A stretch of DNA of 64,000 nt from Saccharospirillum alexandrii. Its GTDB lineage: Bacteria > Pseudomonadota > Gammaproteobacteria > Pseudomonadales > Natronospirillaceae. Shown piece after piece: positions 1-9,436 of the stretch (position 1 is the first letter of the stretch; each line of letters begins with the position of its first letter). The notes under the pieces are model-generated. The model had not been told where the DNA came from. It saw only the letters and a list, made by a program, of their open reading frames with translations, and did no database searches. Location: positions 1 to 64,000 of the forward strand of contig NZ_RCIP01000004.1 in the NCBI RefSeq assembly GCF_004000275.1. The letters run 5' to 3'. The translations under genes were made by a program, and so were the position numbers.

Positions 1-3000
1 TCGGCCGGGGACCAGTGGTGCCGGTCGCTGTGTTTCAGGAAGACCTGGCCGAAGGGGCTGTAGTCCAGGCGCAAAGCGCCTCTGCCATCGCCATCCCGCA
101 CTTGAACGGTACTGCCCTGGTGATTGCCGTAGAGGAACAGGTGGCGGGGGTCGGTACCGCGCATGCCGCCGGCTTTGAGCTCCCAGCGATAGGGCTCGGC
201 CAGGTGCTGATGCAGGATCTGGCTGTAGGGCAGACCTTCTTCTTCCATCGGTAACCCGGTCAATGAACGGTAGTCCGCCCAGTCGGATTCACCGTCGGCT
301 GCGTCGCTACGCTGGCGCCACTGGCCTTGCTCCTGGCGGTCCAGGTAGTGGCTTTGCAGCACCAGGGGTTCGGTTTCATGGGGGTATTTGTCCCACCAGG
401 GGTGCACATCACGTCGGCCATGGCGCCAACCGCCCCAGCCGCCCCGACCGTTATTGCCGTTGTGGCTAATGCCCTGCTCACCCTGATTATCCGTTTCCTC
501 CGGGCGCCAGCCGTCGCCCTGACGGGTTAGTACCCGCCGGTCCCGGCTGTCGTAGGCGTAGTCTACCCAGTGGCCATTGGGGTTGTTAACGGCCACCATG
601 CGGCCCAGCGCATCGTGTTCGAAGGTTTGGGTCTGGCTGCGGCTGCTCAGTTCGGTTGGGTAGCCGTTGCGGTCGTATTCATACTGGTAGTCGCTGTCCC
701 AGCGGTCATCGTGGCCCCAGCTGTGGTCGCTGTGGTTACTGCCCCAACCCCAGCCCTGGCGACCATCGCGCCAGTCTTCGTTATTGCTGCAGCGGTACCA
801 GTCGAACCAGTTACGGCACCCAAAGCCCACCATCCGTTGGGATTCGAAGGAAAGCAGTTGGTTGGCAGGGTCATACTGGTAGTTGTACCGGTGGTGGCGG
901 GTTGTTTTCTGCACCAGGTTGGCGCGGTCGTCCCAGCGGTAGCCTATGTCATCCCAACCCGGGTAATCGGCGTCGACCAGACGGTTCAGGCTGTCATAGG
1001 CAAAGCGGGCGCGCTGGCCATTGCGTTCAGATTCAATCAAATTGCCCGCCATGTCGTACCGGTACTCAAAGGTCTCCACGGCGGTCCATTGTGTGTGGTG
1101 ATCGCCGTGACGGCGCCAGGACCAATGTTTGCTGTCCGACCAGGGGCCATTGCGACGACTGCGCCATTCATTTTCGCGGTCTTCATCATCGCGCCAGCCA
1201 CCCTGACTGTTGGATTGGTTGCCATCCCAGGGGTGCTGGTTCCAGTGGCCTTTGTCCCACAACCAACCTTTGCCGTTCCCCCAGGGGTTGGTCCAATCTT
1301 TCCAGTGATGCCCCCAACCCAAGCCCTGCTGTTCAACCACAATGGCGTTAATGCGGCCCAGTTCGTCGTAACTCACCCGGCGCCGGCTGTTGTTCGGGTA
1401 ATCCATCTGCACGACCCGGCCAAACGCATCCCGCTCCAGTTCAAACACAAGGGGGTCACCGTCTGCGGTAACTCGCTCGATCCGTATGATCCGGCCTTGT
1501 TCGTCACGCTCGTAGTGAACCTTGGTATCTTGGGCGACCTGCTGCGATAGGGGCTTACCGTTGGCGTCGTAGGCAAGCTCGAACTGCTGGTTCAACGTCT
1601 GATTGTTAACCTGCGTTTTCCGGCCGGCCGCATCGTATGCATAGCTCTCAGTCAGTGCCGGGTTGGCAATGCTGGCCAGGCGTCGAGCACCATCGTAGGA
1701 CAAACGGTCCGTTTGCGGTTGTCCGCCGGCGTCGGTATATCGCCGCTCGGTCACCATGCCCCGGCCGTTGTAGCCGTAATGGATGTCTGTGCCAGCTTCC
1801 GGTTGGCTAACCTGGGTCACACGGCCGGCCTGGCTGTATTGGTAGCGCCATTGGTGCCCAAGTTCGTTGGTGGTGCCGGTCATGCGGCCCAGCGCGTCGT
1901 ACTCGTAATGCTGGGTAGCGCCCGGTGCGCTCTCGACGGCGAGTGTTGTTTGTACCAGGCGGTTATCGGCACGCCAGTCGTAACGGCTGGTAATGGCGCC
2001 TTGCGGGCCGGGGCGGGCAACGGCGGTCAGGTTGCCAAAGCTGTTGTAATACTGCTCTGTGGTTCGGCCCGCCGGGTCGGTAACCGACGTCAGCTGAGCA
2101 CGGTGGTTGTAAGTCTGCTCCACCCGGTTTCCAAGCGCATCGGTACTCTGGATAGCACGCCCCAGCCGGTCGTAAGTGGTGTAGGTGGTGTTGCCCAGGG
2201 CATCGGTAACGGCTTCGAGGTCGCCGAAGGCATTGTACCGGTAGCCGGTGGTGGCGCCATTGCGATCGGTGATCGCGGTTGGCCGACCGGCCAGGTCCCG
2301 CTCGGTGACGATGGCGTTGCCGTAGGCATCAAGCTGCTGAATGATGCGCCCCTCGCTATCCAGCACGAAAGATTGCCGGTTGCCGAGCGGGTCGGTGCTG
2401 CCTATGGGGCGGCCAAGGTCATCGTAGTGCGATTGGGTGCCCTGCCCACCGGCGTAGGCCAGGCCTTGCGCAACGGCGATGGGGTCGAATGCCCAGGTAA
2501 GGTTATTATCGGCGTTGTAGCGGTATTCCCAGCGATACCCATCACGATCGGTATAGGCCGTGATGTTGTCGTTGGCGTCGTGCTCCCACTGCTCGCTCAA
2601 GTTCTCGGGGTAATAGGTTACCGTCTTACGACCGGCCGCATCGTATTGGTGGGTAACCGACATCAGGCCGGCCTGGCTGATGGTCACCGGTTGGCCGAGG
2701 CCATTGTAGTCATACTGATCGACCACGCTGGCCGGGTAATGCGGTGCCTGGCGCGTCAATACGCGGCCTTTGGCATCTCGGGTGTACCGGGTGACGCGGT
2801 CGGGCTCGCCGTCGCCGGGTGCGGCCCGTGTGGTTTCACTGACCAGTTGGCCGGCGGCGTTGTAGTCGTTGATGATTTGGCTGCCATCCGGGTTGCGGGT
2901 TACGGTCAGCAAGCCTTGCTGGTTGAACTCAAAGTGCCACTGTTGATGTTCGGCGTCGGTAAAGGCGACCAGGCGGCCCATCAGGTCGTAGACTCTTTCG

Positions 3001-6000
3001 CTGGTGCGGGTGCGGGCGCTGCGCACTTGGGTGAAGCTCGGGTCGGTTTCTGTTTGGGTGACGACCAGGCGGTTGGCTTGCTGGTCGTACTCCCAGAGGG
3101 TGACTTTGCCAGCGGCGTCTATGGTTTTGGTCTTGCGGCCCAGGGCGTCGTATTCGTGGTCGACTACGCCGCCTTCGGCGTCGATGGCTTGTATCAATTC
3201 GCCAAAGTCGTTGTACCGGTACTGGCGCTCACCGCCGGTAATGTCCTGCTCTATCACAACCTTGCCACGCCAGTCGTACTGCCGCGCCAGACGGGTCTGG
3301 CCCGGGTTGTTGGGCATGTAAGTGAGCTCGGTTAAGCCCCGGCCATTGAGCTGGAGACTCTGGATATGGCCTTCGCCATCGGTCACGGCGGTTACCCGGC
3401 CCAGGGCATCCCGCTGGTAATCCCGGGTAATGGCGTTGCGCGTGGCATCCTGAACCTGGTCGAGGTCTCCACGGGCGTCGTAATAGTAGGTTTCGACATT
3501 GCCCAGCGGATTGATCTGGCTCTCTACCTGGCCGTCGGCGTAATACCAATACTCAACCAGGCCACCGGCGTTGTCGTCTTCGGTTTTGATGCGGCCAGCG
3601 AGGTCGTAGGTGAGGGTACGAACCACCTCGGTGCCTTCGATGCCGGAACGTTCCAGGCGGTTGCGGTCATCGTATTCGTAGAACCAGACAACATCGCCCG
3701 GGTGCTCGGCCCGTTCCAGGTTGCCTTCGGCGTCGTATTGGTAGTGGTAGCTGTATTCAATGTGGTCATTCGCATCTTGCGGGTTCGGCATGACGATGGT
3801 TTTGGTTTCTACCTGGCGCCGGGGCGTGTACTGATAGTGAGTTTCCACGCCGGAGAAATCACGGTGGTAGGTGACCTGGTTGTTGCCATCGTAGCGGTAC
3901 AGGGCTTCACGCCCGTCCGGATCGATGATGCGTACCGGGTGGTCGAGGTCGCGCGCGGTGGCCGCGTCATAATAAAAATACTGAGTAGTGCGCCAGTCGG
4001 CCTCGGGGGTGTTAATGCCGCCTTCGGTGAGCGATTGTACCCGGCCAACGGCGTCGTGCGTCATTAAGCGGAAGGCATCGTCGTCATCACCGATGACGGT
4101 TCCGAAATAGTCGATGCGTTCGGCAAAGCCGTTGTCGTCGTAGGCCCAGCGGGTGATGTTGCCGTCCTGATCGATACGTTCATGCAACAAGCCATTCAGC
4201 CATTTTTCGTTGATGATCGTGCCGTCCGGGAATTCGATTCGATCGATCTGGCCATTGGCATCGCGACGGTAATGTGTTGTGTTACCAGCCGGGTCAGTTT
4301 CCGAAAGAATGCGACCGGCCTGGTCGCGCGTATAGTGTGTGGTCCGGCCCTCACCATCGGTTACCGATTGCACCTGGCCACGCGCATTGTGAGTAAAACT
4401 GGTGACTTCACTGAGTTCGTTGTACCGGTAGCTCAGGTTGCCCTCGGCATCGTAATCGAATTGCTCCGAACCAAATTCACCGGACGCGCCATAGACTTTC
4501 TCGGTGAATTTGTAATCGTCGTTATAGCGGTTGGTGACTGTTAGTCCGTTGCGATTGGTCAGTACTGATACTTGATTGTCGCGGTCGTATTGATAGCTCC
4601 AGTGGTAACCGTCTTCATCGAACTGATGCGTGATCACGGTTTCCTGGCTTTGTTGGGCGAACTGATAGTGCGCCTCGTTGCCTTCGCCGTCGAATTTGGC
4701 AGTAATGACCAGAGGGTTGGCGGCGTAATCATATTCGTAGCGGTTTACTGAACCATCGAACCCGGTTACGCGAGTGAGCCGTTGTTGTGAATCGTAGCCA
4801 TAAGTCAGAGTTCGGTTTTCCGGGTCGGTGATGGTTTCTAGTTGTCCATCACTGTTGTATTGCAGCGACCACCGACGACCATATTGGTCTGCCAGTGCCC
4901 GCGCCTGGTTACCGCTGCGCTCAATGGTGAGATGGTTGCCCTGGGTATCCTCTACCCGGATCAGCAGACCTTCATTGTTGAAGAAGTAGCGTCGGTTGTC
5001 TGGTGTTTCCACACGATAGCCACCGTCAATGCGGTGCAACCGATTCAGATGCCCACCAATAGGCGTGATGCCACCGGACTCAGGGTCGTTGAATGAGACC
5101 CGGCTGCCACTAGGGGCCACCCATTTAATGACATCGACACCAAGAATGGCTTCTGCGGGGTTAGCCGGGTCTACAACAAACTGATTGGCTGCCTTGCGAA
5201 CATCCGACCGGGCTTTCAAGCTTTGGAGCTCAACCAGCTTCTGACGTGCAGCGACCAGAATATCGGAAGCTTGTTCAGGGTTTTGGATGATCTGCGCTCG
5301 TTCCGCGCTCAGCTCGGCAAGAATCACATCCAGCTTGGCATCGACTAACGAATGGGTGTAACCAGCGCTACCTTTATAGTCTTCAAAGATTCCAATGATG
5401 GAATCGACTTCCTCCAGGGCCGCTTGCAGCCCGCCAACCGCCACCGTTTGCAATACAATGTCATCATTCAGCGCAGGTGGTTCGACCCCGAGAATAATGC
5501 GGCTATCGAAGCTCAGGTGCCAACCCGCTCCCAGCGACCAGGCGCTTTGCTGGCTGATGCGGTGACTTCGCTTCAGACTCAACAAGGGAAGGGCGCCATC
5601 ATCCGCGTTAGTGACCTTATTGCCTGTTGGTAGTTCTACGGGGTCATCACTGCAGGCACCGCAGGCTTTGCCTTGTTCGATGTTCCTGGCTTTGTCTTTT
5701 ATCTGATCGAGCAGGGATTCGGTTATTTCTTCACCATTAGCGGTGGCTGCAGCGATGGCGGTTTGAACAACTTCAGTAGCTTGCGGTGACAGAACCCCAA
5801 ATTCTTGCTCTAACTCATCTACCGTTTCCTCTGCTCTGCAGGTGGAGTCGCATGAGTCATCGTCTTCATCGGGGTCCGGGTCCGGACAAACCCGATTTGG
5901 GCAGCCTGGGTCATCGGGCGTATCTGGATTTCTCGGCTGAATCTGTGGAGGTGATACAAATTCAACTTCCGCAGAATCACTATTGTTACGAGAGATGTAG

Positions 6001-6446
6001 TTGTTAAAACTTCTAATAGTTTTGCTCGAGCTTGCTAATCGGGCATGCTCAGAAAGTAGGTATTCTTCGAACTTTTCTAAGTCTTCGCTGCTTATTTTCT
6101 CAGCTGTAAAACTCTCTAGGTAATAATGGAGTAACTTAAGATGATTTAGGACTCGACCATCCCCTAGTGACCATTGGTAATTACTGCTCTGTAAACTCTG
6201 GCCAATAGCGTAAAGTTCAGAGTACTCATCTACAATACCTGATGAATCATTAACTCTATAAAGGCTTTCTACTCGACTAAAGTGATCATCGTAATTGGAG
6301 AGTAACTCATCAACACTGATATCAGACGAATTGTTAGGTGCGCAGGCTACTAAGATCGTCAAAGTAGATGCAATTAGAAGTTTACCAACCCTTCGAATAA
6401 ATCGAACTTCTGACAACAAAGATCCGCACACCCAGAATCCCATCAT
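1..6446 (-). CDS. RHS/YD-repeat lipoprotein, C-terminus beyond the left edge
   Basis: A single minus-strand frame is open from an ATG at 6446 to the window edge, about 2,148 codons without its end. I checked the register by translation at both ends and several interior points, not at every codon. An RBS-like AAGGGA lies 6 bases before the ATG. Residues ~16-35 form a lipoprotein signal with basic residues and the lipobox LVAC (Cys35). Residues ~172-200 are a Cys/Asp/Pro-rich linker. DPVELPTGNK at 268-277 is the entry motif seen before RHS repeats (DUF6531 type). From about residue 480 YD repeats follow, for example FDYDAEGNLSYRY near 4,430. Close to the edge YGNHQGSTVQV and YSPFGQV resemble the approach to an RHS core. 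Such proteins form large shells and often carry a polymorphic C-terminal toxin; that end is not visible, so no toxin can be claimed. Three Trp-rich insertions interrupt the repeats (see findings). The lipoprotein gene 113 bp upstream has the same orientation. Confidence 0.9.
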   Translation of the reverse strand, partial: MMGFWVCGSLLSEVRFIRRVGKLLIASTLTILVACAPNNSSDISVDELLSNYDDHFSRVESLYRVNDSSGIVDEYSELYAIGQSLQSSNYQWSLGDGRVLNHLKLLHYYLESFTAEKISSEDLEKFEEYLLSEHARLASSSKTIRSFNNYISRNNSDSAEVEFVSPPQIQPRNPDTPDDPGCPNRVCPDPDPDEDDDSCDSTCRAEETVDELEQEFGVLSPQATEVVQTAIAAATANGEEITESLLDQIKDKARNIEQGKACGACSDDPVELPTGNKVTNADDGALPLLSLKRSHRISQQSAWSLGAGWHLSFDSRIILGVEPPALNDDIVLQTVAVGGLQAALEEVDSIIGIFEDYKGSAGYTHSLVDAKLDVILAELSAERAQIIQNPEQASDILVAARQKLVELQSLKARSDVRKAANQFVVDPANPAEAILGVDVIKWVAPSGSRVSFNDPESGGITPIGGHLNRLHRIDGGYRVETPDNRRYFFNNEGLLIRVEDTQGNHLTIERSGNQARALADQYGRRWSLQYNSDGQLETITDPENRTLTYGYDSQQRLTRVTGFDGSVNRYEYDYAANPLVITAKFDGEGNEAHYQFAQQSQETVITHQFDEDGYHWSYQYDRDNQVSVLTNRNGLTVTNRYNDDYKFTEKVYGASGEFGSEQFDYDAEGNLSYRYNELSEVTSFTHNARGQVQSVTDGEGRTTHYTRDQAGRILSETDPAGNTTHYRRDANGQIDRIEFPDGTIINEKWLNGLLHERIDQDGNITRWAYDDNGFAERIDYFGTVIGDDDDAFRLMTHDAVGRVQSLTEGGINTPEADWRTTQYFYYDAATARDLDHPVRIIDPDGREALYRYDGNNQVTYHRDFSGVETHYQYTPRRQVETKTIVMPNPQDANDHIEYSYHYQYDAEGNLERAEHPGDVVWFYEYDDRNRLERSGIEGTEVVRTLTYDLAGRIKTEDDNAGGLVEYWYYADGQVESQINPLGNVETYYYDARGDLDQVQDATRNAITRDYQRDALGRVTAVTDGEGHIQSLQLNGRGLTELTYMPNNPGQTRLARQYDWRGKVVIEQDITGGERQYRYNDFGELIQAIDAEGGVVDHEYDALGRKTKTIDAAGKVTLWEYDQQANRLVVTQTETDPSFTQVRSARTRTSERVYDLMGRLVAFTDAEHQQWHFEFNQQGLLTVTRNPDGSQIINDYNAAGQLVSETTRAAPGDGEPDRVTRYTRDAKGRVLTRQAPHYPASVVDQYDYNGLGQPVTISQAGLMSVTHQYDAAGRKTVTYYPENLSEQWEHDANDNITAYTDRDGYRWEYRYNADNNLTWAFDPIAVAQGLAYAGGQGTQSHYDDLGRPIGSTDPLGNRQSFVLDSEGRIIQQLDAYGNAIVTERDLAGRPTAITDRNGATTGYRYNAFGDLEAVTDALGNTTYTTYDRLGRAIQSTDALGNRVEQTYNHRAQLTSVTDPAGRTTEQYYNSFGNLTAVARPGPQGAITSRYDWRADNRLVQTTLAVESAPGATQHYEYDALGRMTGTTNELGHQWRYQYSQAGRVTQVSQPEAGTDIHYGYNGRGMVTERRYTDAGGQPQTDRLSYDGARRLASIANPALTESYAYDAAGRKTQVNNQTLNQQFELAYDANGKPLSQQVAQDTKVHYERDEQGRIIRIERVTADGDPLVFELERDAFGRVVQMDYPNNSRRRVSYDELGRINAIVVEQQGLGWGHHWKDWTNPWGNGKGWLWDKGHWNQHPWDGNQSNSQGGWRDDEDRENEWRSRRNGPWSDSKHWSWRRHGDHHTQWTAVETFEYRYDMAGNLIESERNGQRARFAYDSLNRLVDADYPGWDDIGYRWDDRANLVQKTTRHHRYNYQYDPANQLLSFESQRMVGFGCRNWFDWYRCSNNEDWRDGRQGWGWGSNHSDHSWGHDDRWDSDYQYEYDRNGYPTELSSRSQTQTFEHDALGRMVAVNNPNGHWVDYAYDSRDRRVLTRQGDGWRPEETDNQGEQGISHNGNNGRGGWGGWRHGRRDVHPWWDKYPHETEPLVLQSHYLDRQEQGQWRQRSDAADGESDWADYRSLTGLPMEEEGLPYSQILHQHLAEPYRWELKAGGMRGTDPRHLFLYGNHQGSTVQVRDGDGRGALRLDYSPFGQVFLKHSDRHHWSPA

Positions 6447-6559
6447 ATCGTTTCCCTTGTCCTTATTCCGCAAACAGCTGGCTCGTGTTTACTTTAGTTA
6501 AATTATTGGCTAACTCAGCTAGTCGCTAGTTTCATATAAAGTCAATCAGTGAATGGTTC

Positions 6560-7459
6560 TTAAATACCATCACCGCAATTATCATTCGGTACTGTGCCCG
6601 CATCCTGATTGATGGAAACTGTACTGGTGGAGCTCGCTAGGTAACTCCAACCGGTGAAGGGCCCCACTTCCTGAGTTCCCGGATCATAAGTGGATACATA
6701 AACTTCTGCGGTATCTGAGAAGCTATACCCTTCTTCTATCGTCACGTCTGCAGGTGTGATCGTATAGGTGCATCTTCCCGGGATCGTTAACCGGGTTGTG
6801 TCTTTTATAAGAATGTTGGTAAACCACTCACCTTCGGAGTCGGAGAAATAGAATTGCAGTTCTCCGGCCCGGCTGTCGGTGATATCTGCATCTATCTGAA
6901 CGCCGTCACTAAACACCGTGACGTCGTGGATGATGGGTTCCTTTAATGCAGAGTACGCATTCGACATACCTAGAGTGTAATCATCGGGATGTACGATTCG
7001 GGTGTTGGACGACGGGACGTTGCCGCCTTCTTCTGTTACGGAAAATATTTGGGTGTTTGAGGCACCTAGCTTATCCACCACTTCCACTTTGTAGCCGTGC
7101 ATCGCAAACAACTTTTCTCCGGCACTCCCGGTTGAAGGCATGTAAAAAAAGCCGCGCATGTAGTATTCACCATTACGTTCAAACAGCCTGTTATAAGCCT
7201 GCAAGGTGTAGTTGGTACCATCAGGAAAGGTTACACGAGCGAAGTCGATATCATCGATGCCATTCTCGTCGTCTACGTGAAAAAAAGCCTTCATCGTCAT
7301 ATCACTTTCAGCTTCATGATCGCTATAGGTGTGCACAAGGGTTTGCACATCCAGAACCCTGGGGGCTTCATTTGAGCCACCACCACTTGGACCACAGCCT
7401 TGCAATATAATGAGCGAGAAAAGTGCTAAGCCTTGGGCAATCCATCTATCGATATTCAT
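6560..7459 (-). CDS. Putative secreted lipoprotein of unknown function upstream of the RHS gene
   Basis: The protein is about 299 residues. I chose the ATG at 7459 because AAGGAG stands 9 bases before it; a longer frame to 7489 has no such site. The N-terminus MNIDRWIAQGLALFS...ILQGC is a lipoprotein signal with lipobox LQGC followed by a flexible Gly/Ser stretch. The remainder is rich in Asp, Thr, Tyr and aromatic beta-strand patterns (FHVDDENGIDD, VTFPDGTNY), suggesting one or more extracellular beta-sandwich domains, possibly calcium-binding. No family was recognised. It precedes the RHS lipoprotein gene by 113 bp on the same strand, so co-transcription and a shared surface function are plausible but inferred. 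Base composition around its 5' end is visibly AT-richer than the rest of the window, as in acquired DNA. Confidence 0.75.
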   Translation of the reverse strand: MNIDRWIAQGLALFSLIILQGCGPSGGGSNEAPRVLDVQTLVHTYSDHEAESDMTMKAFFHVDDENGIDDIDFARVTFPDGTNYTLQAYNRLFERNGEYYMRGFFYMPSTGSAGEKLFAMHGYKVEVVDKLGASNTQIFSVTEEGGNVPSSNTRIVHPDDYTLGMSNAYSALKEPIIHDVTVFSDGVQIDADITDSRAGELQFYFSDSEGEWFTNILIKDTTRLTIPGRCTYTITPADVTIEEGYSFSDTAEVYVSTYDPGTQEVGPFTGWSYLASSTSTVSINQDAGTVPNDNCGDGI

Positions 7460-7489
7460 TAACCGAAACTCCTTACGGTTTACTGACAT

Positions 7490-7975
7490 ACTTCAAGGCA
7501 GAGTATGTAACTATTATCAACAGGGCAAACAAGACTGCTTATTTAATTATGGGTATTATTATTTGGCATTCTCAAGAATGACAATAAATTGTCACCAACA
7601 TCTCCCTGGATAATCGAGCATTAATGGGTATTTATTGATCATTAGCAGTATTTAACGACTTTTCGCCAATATTCGACAAAACAGTAATTACTTGATGCGC
7701 TAAAGGCTTCTTACATAAGAAATCATGTAGTTTTGTAAAAACAAAAAACGACGATTATTTGACGATACACTGCCCATCGCAAATTCAGGTTTTTGCATGG
7801 CTTGAAAATCGTAGGACATGTTCACTTGGACACCCAGCGGCCCCGCTATCGACGGGTTCCTCCAGCTACGAATCGGCATGTAGAGCAAAATTCGGCGTTG
7901 CAGGCCATCAAACCAGGTAAGGTTTTGCCACCCGGCCCGACTATTCACCCAAACACCCGACGCAAAGAGCTGACC
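7490..7975. other. AT-rich intergenic region, no gene seen
   Basis: No convincing gene is visible in these ~490 bases between the divergent lipoprotein and DUF3179 genes. The short frames here lack ribosome binding sites or recognisable protein. The stretch 7500-7760 is strikingly AT-rich compared with the surroundings and must hold the promoters for both flanking genes. One palindrome at 7579-7594 is listed separately. Confidence 0.6.
7579..7594. promoter_or_regulatory. Operator-like palindrome upstream of the lipoprotein/RHS genes
   Basis: TGACAAT-AA-ATTGTCA is a palindrome with perfect 7-bp arms, centred about 128 bp upstream of the lipoprotein start at 7459. There is no T-run, so it is not a terminator. 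On the minus strand its TTGTCA half could also serve as a -35 element, followed 17 bases later by TAATAA. It may be a regulator binding site; the regulator is unknown. Confidence 0.35.
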
Positions 7976-8915
7976 ATGTTCGTTAAAGCCATCAATAGTC
8001 TGCTTGTCTTACTGATGTTTCTCACCCTGGTACCGGCCCAAGCTGAACCCCTGAATGGATTTGATGTCTCCGGCGCCTCGGTACCCGTTGGAAAGATTCG
8101 TCAGGGGGGGACCGCCGCGCGATGGTATTCCCGCGATCGATAACCCAAGGTTCGATGAAGCTGATGAGGCCAACTGGCTGGAGCCTACCAGCCGGGTACT
8201 GGGGTTAAGCATCAATGGCGAGGCGCGGGCTTACCCGGTGGCCATTCTGAACTGGCACGAGATCGTCAACGATGTGGTGGCCGGGCAGCCGGTAGTGGTC
8301 ACGTTTTGTCCGCTGTGCAACACCGGCATGGTGTTCGATGCCGAGGTAGATGGCCAGGCGCTTTCCTTCGGTGTTTCCGGTTTGCTGTATGAGAGTGATG
8401 TACTGTTGTATGACCGCGAAACCGAAAGTCTCTGGTCGCAAATTCTCTCGACCGCCGTCTCCGGGCAGGCGATGGGGCAACAACTGACAGTGTTGCCGGT
8501 AAAGCACACCACCTGGCAAGCCTGGCGGGAAGAACACCCCGGCACTCTGGTACTCAGCCGGGATACCGGCTTCCGCCGTGACTATTTGCGCGACCCCTAT
8601 GCAGGCTATGAGCAATCACCCACAACGCTGTTCCCGGTCTCCAACCAGGCGCCCGGGCCCTGGCATGCAAAGGAATGGGTGATGGGCGTCAGTTTTAATG
8701 GCGAGCACAAGGCTTACCCTTACGAGGAATTGTCGCAAGCCGGGAACGACCGCTTTGACGACGTAGTGGGGGGCCAACCCTTTACCGTCATCTGGGACGA
8801 AGCCCATCGCAGCGCCAGTATTGAGTGGCAAGGCGAACCCTTACCCAGCCTGATGGCATTCTGGTTCGCCTGGTATACCTTTCACCCCGGTACGGAGGTC
8901 TTTACCGCGCCCTAA
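7976..8915 (+). pseudogene. DUF3179 protein gene, interrupted by a +1 frameshift in a G7 tract
   Basis: Two overlapping frames together encode a complete DUF3179 protein of about 312 residues. The first starts at ATG 7976 with signal peptide MFVKAINSLLVLL...PAQA, then EPLNGFDVSGASVPVGKIRQGG, and ends at a stop near 8143 after the shift. The second frame continues with PPRDGIPAIDNPRF and runs to 8915, including the family hallmarks WHEIVND, FCPLCNTG and the C-terminal FAWYTFHP. The junction is a run of seven G at 8104-8110; removing one G restores RQGGPPRDGIPAID exactly as the family expects. DUF3179 proteins are exported and of unknown biochemical function. Either the gene is broken, or it is phase-variable by slippage, or the homopolymer length is a sequencing error. 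The rest of the frame shows no decay, which favours error or reversible slippage. Confidence 0.85.
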
Positions 8916-9024
8916 TGCACCTGGCGGAATCGAGCACGCTGTTCATGAACCTGTTTAAGGCCGCGACTCATCTTAAACGCCGGGCAGACCGTACCCCTGT
9001 CATCACTTCGTTCGGGAGTCCGTT

Positions 9025-9420
9025 ATGTCGTTGCCACTCTGGTGCCTGTTCATTGCAGCCTTGCTGGTCATTCTTTCAAAAGCACCGGCCATGCGGGCGA
9101 TGGCTCGAATGCAGGGCGGTTACGATAACCAGCACCCGCGGGCGCAGCAGGCATCATTGACCGGTGCCGGTGCACGGGGGTTGGCGGCGCACCAGAACAC
9201 CATAGAGGCGTTTCCGATGTTTGCGGCCGGGGTGATTGTGGCAGAGGTGTTTGCTGCCGGGTCGACGATTGCCGGAGTGCTTGCGGTGCTGTTTATTGTC
9301 ACGCGCATCGCCTACATCGGGCTCTATCTGGCCAACGTTGCTACGGTACGCAGTCTGGTTTGGGCAGCCGGTTATCTTGCCAGCCTTGGTTTGATGCTGG
9401 CCCCCCTCTATGGAAGCTAA
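9025..9420 (+). CDS. MAPEG family membrane protein
   Basis: The 131-residue protein matches the MAPEG superfamily (membrane-associated proteins in eicosanoid and glutathione metabolism). The signature block YDNQHPRAQ ... RGLAAHQNTIEAFPMFAA lies between the first and second of four predicted membrane segments (residues ~3-20, 61-82, 84-105, 112-129). Members are small trimeric membrane enzymes; some use glutathione, but the substrate of bacterial homologues of this type is unknown. GGGAG sits 6 bases before the ATG. It follows the DUF3179 gene by about 110 bp and converges with the GNAT gene, with only 16 bp between the two stops. Confidence 0.85.
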   Translation: MSLPLWCLFIAALLVILSKAPAMRAMARMQGGYDNQHPRAQQASLTGAGARGLAAHQNTIEAFPMFAAGVIVAEVFAAGSTIAGVLAVLFIVTRIAYIGLYLANVATVRSLVWAAGYLASLGLMLAPLYGS

Positions 9421-9436
9421 CCGCTTCCCGACTCAA

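Noticed and set aside
570-3335. Long plus-strand open frames (570-1550, 1713-3335, 3366-4067) rich in Val/Ala/Gly
   Set aside because: They lie in the exact antisense register of the minus-strand RHS frame, where Tyr and Asp codons read as Val and Ile; no RBS or family pattern.
7700-7948. 82-codon minus-strand frame in the AT-rich gap
   Set aside because: No RBS, no family, composition like noncoding DNA.
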